This document shows, one piece after another, positions 62,166-64,000 of a DNA stretch of 64,000 nt. The notes under the pieces were generated by a model, which was not told the origin of the DNA, made no database searches, and worked only from the letters and a program-made list of their open reading frames with translations. The DNA is from Struthio camelus (lineage: Eukaryota > Chordata > Aves > Struthioniformes > Struthionidae). Both the position numbers and the translations under genes were made by a program. Each line of letters begins with the position of its first letter. The first letter of the stretch is position 1. The stretch lies in the NCBI RefSeq assembly GCF_040807025.1, contig NC_090943.1, positions 188,501-252,500 on the forward strand, read 5' to 3'.

Positions 62166-62592
62166 TGTCTCTGCCCACGTTGGCGTCTCTCCCGTATCCA
62201 CTCTCCCAGGGCTTCAGCCCCTGCCTTCGCTCTAGCCCCAGCGTCCGCCCTCTCCCCGGCTTCGCTTCCTCCCCGTTTGCTCCGGCAGCGCCGTCCTGGC
62301 TGCCCCCCCCCGGATGCGGCCGGGCTCCTCCACAGCCTCTACTCCCTGGAGCCGCCGGCCCTCGCAGCCAACACACCCGTGGGGCTCTGCTGAGCCCTGA
62401 GCCGGGGACGCCGCAGCCGGGATCGCCCCACGCAGCGGCGCAGCGGCAGGGAGGGAGGGCGACGGTCCGCAGCGCCAGACGGGCGGCGAGAGCTGCCCTG
62501 GGCTGCCAGCCCCACGCCGCGGCGGGACGAGCAGGATGCACAGGGCCTGCGCACCCCGAGGAGGATCTGCTGGGCTGGGAGGGCGCCCGAGG

Positions 62593-63740
62593 GGCTGGGA
62601 CGTGCATACGGGGCTGAGCGTGTGCACACATGTGTGGCTGGGATGTGCACACGGGCCCGAGCCTATGCAGCCACGTAGGGCTGGGACGTGCACACGGGGC
62701 TGAGCATGTGCACACACGTGTGGCTGGGATGTGCACACGGGGCTGAGCCTGTGCATCCACGTAGGGCTGGGATGTGCACATGGGGCTGAGCGTGTGCACA
62801 CACGTGTGGCTGGGATGTGCACATGGGGCCAAGTCTGTGCATGCATGTGGGGCCAGGACTTGCACAGGGGGCTGAGCGTGTGCGCACACCTGGGGGCTGC
62901 GATGGCCACACAGGGTTGAGCGTGTGCACGAACATGCAGTAGGGACATGCACATGGGGCTGAGCCCGTGTACGCGTGGGCTGAGGACATGAACATAGTGG
63001 TGCGTGTGTGCACGAATGTGCAGCAGGGACACGCACACAGAGCTGAGCATGTGCATGCATGTGTGGCTGGGATGTGCACATGGGGCTAAGCCTGTGCACG
63101 CACGTGCTGCTGCAATGTGCACACGGGGCTGAGCTTGCACATGGACGTGTGGCCGACACGTGCACAAGGGGCTGAGCGTGTGCATGCACTTGGGGCCAGA
63201 ATGTGCACATGGGGCTGAGCGTGTGTGTGCATGGTGGGCCACAACGTGCACATGGGGCTGAGCGTGTGCATGCATGTATGGCTGGGTTGTGCACACAGGG
63301 CTGAGTGTGTGCATGCACATGGGGCTGGGATGTGCATTAGGGGGCTGCGTGTGTGCAGGCATGTGGGGCCGGGACATGCATACAAGGCTGAGCGTGTGCA
63401 CGCACGTGGGGCTGGGACGTGCACAAGGGGCTGAAGGTGTGCATGCATGTGGGGCCGGGATGTGCACAGAGTGCTGAGCGTGTGCCCGCATGTGGGGCTG
63501 GGATGTGTACGTGAGGCTGAGCGCGCGCAGGCATGTGGGGCTGGGATGTGCACAGGGTGCTGAGTGTGTGCACACATGTGGGGCTGGGATGTGTACGTGA
63601 GGCTGAGCGCGTGTACGCACGCGCGGCAGGGATTCGCACAGGGGGCTGAGCGTGTGCACGCATGCTGGGCCGCAATGTGCATGCAGGGCTGAGCTTGTGC
63701 ACGGGGGGGCCATGACAGACATGCAGGCCTGAGGCTGCGA
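62593..63740. repeat. 43-bp minisatellite, about 27 copies
   Basis: GGCTGGGA cores start at 62593, 62636, 62679, 62722 and 62765, exactly 43 bp apart, and the pattern continues to about 63740. The unit is roughly GGCTGGGATGTGCACACGGG followed by GCTGAGCGTGTGCACACATGTGT. Copies differ mainly at CpG/TpG positions. The unit has no stop codon in several frames, so open frames up to 578 codons on the minus strand are artefacts of the array. TGTGCACACA cores are Z-DNA-prone and partly palindromic. Confidence 0.95.
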
Positions 63741-64000
63741 TGTGCACGCAGGGTTGCAACGCCCGGACCCGCTGCGGGAGCACTGTGCAGGACGGGCCGG
63801 CCCTGCGGGCAGCAGCACCCCGCTCGCCTGGAGACGCCGTCCGGCAGCGGATGGAGCACGGCTGCGCCCCAGACGGCACGGCGCATCTGCTGCTCTGCAG
63901 CGGGGCCAGCGCCGCCCCCGTCCCAGGGTCTCCACAAGCGCCGCGGACCGCGCAGGCACTGGCCCCACGGCTGGTGCAGCGTGGGGCCGGGCCGACAGCC
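63741..64000. other. GC-rich sequence at the right edge
   Basis: CpG-rich sequence after the 43-bp array, resembling the non-repeat block at 62166-62590. No coding match is recognised. Confidence 0.4.

Noticed and set aside
62232-63968. 578-codon minus-strand open frame and other long frames over the right-end arrays
   Set aside because: They are the 43-bp minisatellite read through, with His/Cys/Thr/Pro-repeat peptides shifting frame each copy. There is no domain, start context or splice logic.

Overview
The window looks like a GC-rich stretch of a sauropsid genome, most likely a bird. The only interspersed repeats I recognise are old CR1 LINE relics. Introns are compact, there are several dense CpG islands, and the right end is full of GC-rich minisatellites. 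The gene order is that of human 7q36.1, read in reverse: CHPF2 (minus), then ABCF2, H2BK1 (H2B.K), an IQCA1L relic, ASB10 and GBX1 (all plus). I recognise these genes from protein families I know. No database search was possible, and exon borders were placed by hand from reading frame, splice consensus and family fit.

Left part (1-18 kb). The first two coding exons of CHPF2 share a roughly 1 kb divergent CpG-island promoter with ABCF2. ABCF2 is complete in 14 coding exons (623 aa, two ABC ATPase domains). About 3.8 kb downstream lies a two-exon, polyadenylated variant histone H2B of 118 aa. Just after it is a CpG island with two RFX-type X-boxes, the hallmark of promoters of motile-cilium genes.

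Middle (18-37 kb). Between that ciliary-type promoter and ASB10 I found six exon-like pieces of an IQCA1/DRC11-family gene, in the right order, strand and phase. They carry several in-frame stops, and no AAA-ATPase part is visible, so this looks like a unitary pseudogene of IQCA1L whose promoter features survive. ASB10 follows with two alternative first exons of matching phase, seven ankyrin repeats and a C-terminal SOCS box. An AT-rich, homeobox-site-rich block in an ASB10 intron may be a developmental enhancer.

Right part (37-64 kb). About 12 kb of gene-poor sequence holds CR1 relics and a few exon-like segments I cannot identify (42.8-44.3 kb). Then comes GBX1 (two exons, 326 aa, Eh1 motif plus homeodomain) in a large CpG island, with a 56-bp minisatellite running almost up to its exon 2 acceptor. 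The last 7 kb has no gene I can support. It holds a CA repeat and three tandem arrays: a pentamer-like CTG-rich array, a roughly 37-bp C-rich array, and a 43-bp array of about 27 copies. AGAP3, expected next by synteny, is not visible as coding sequence.
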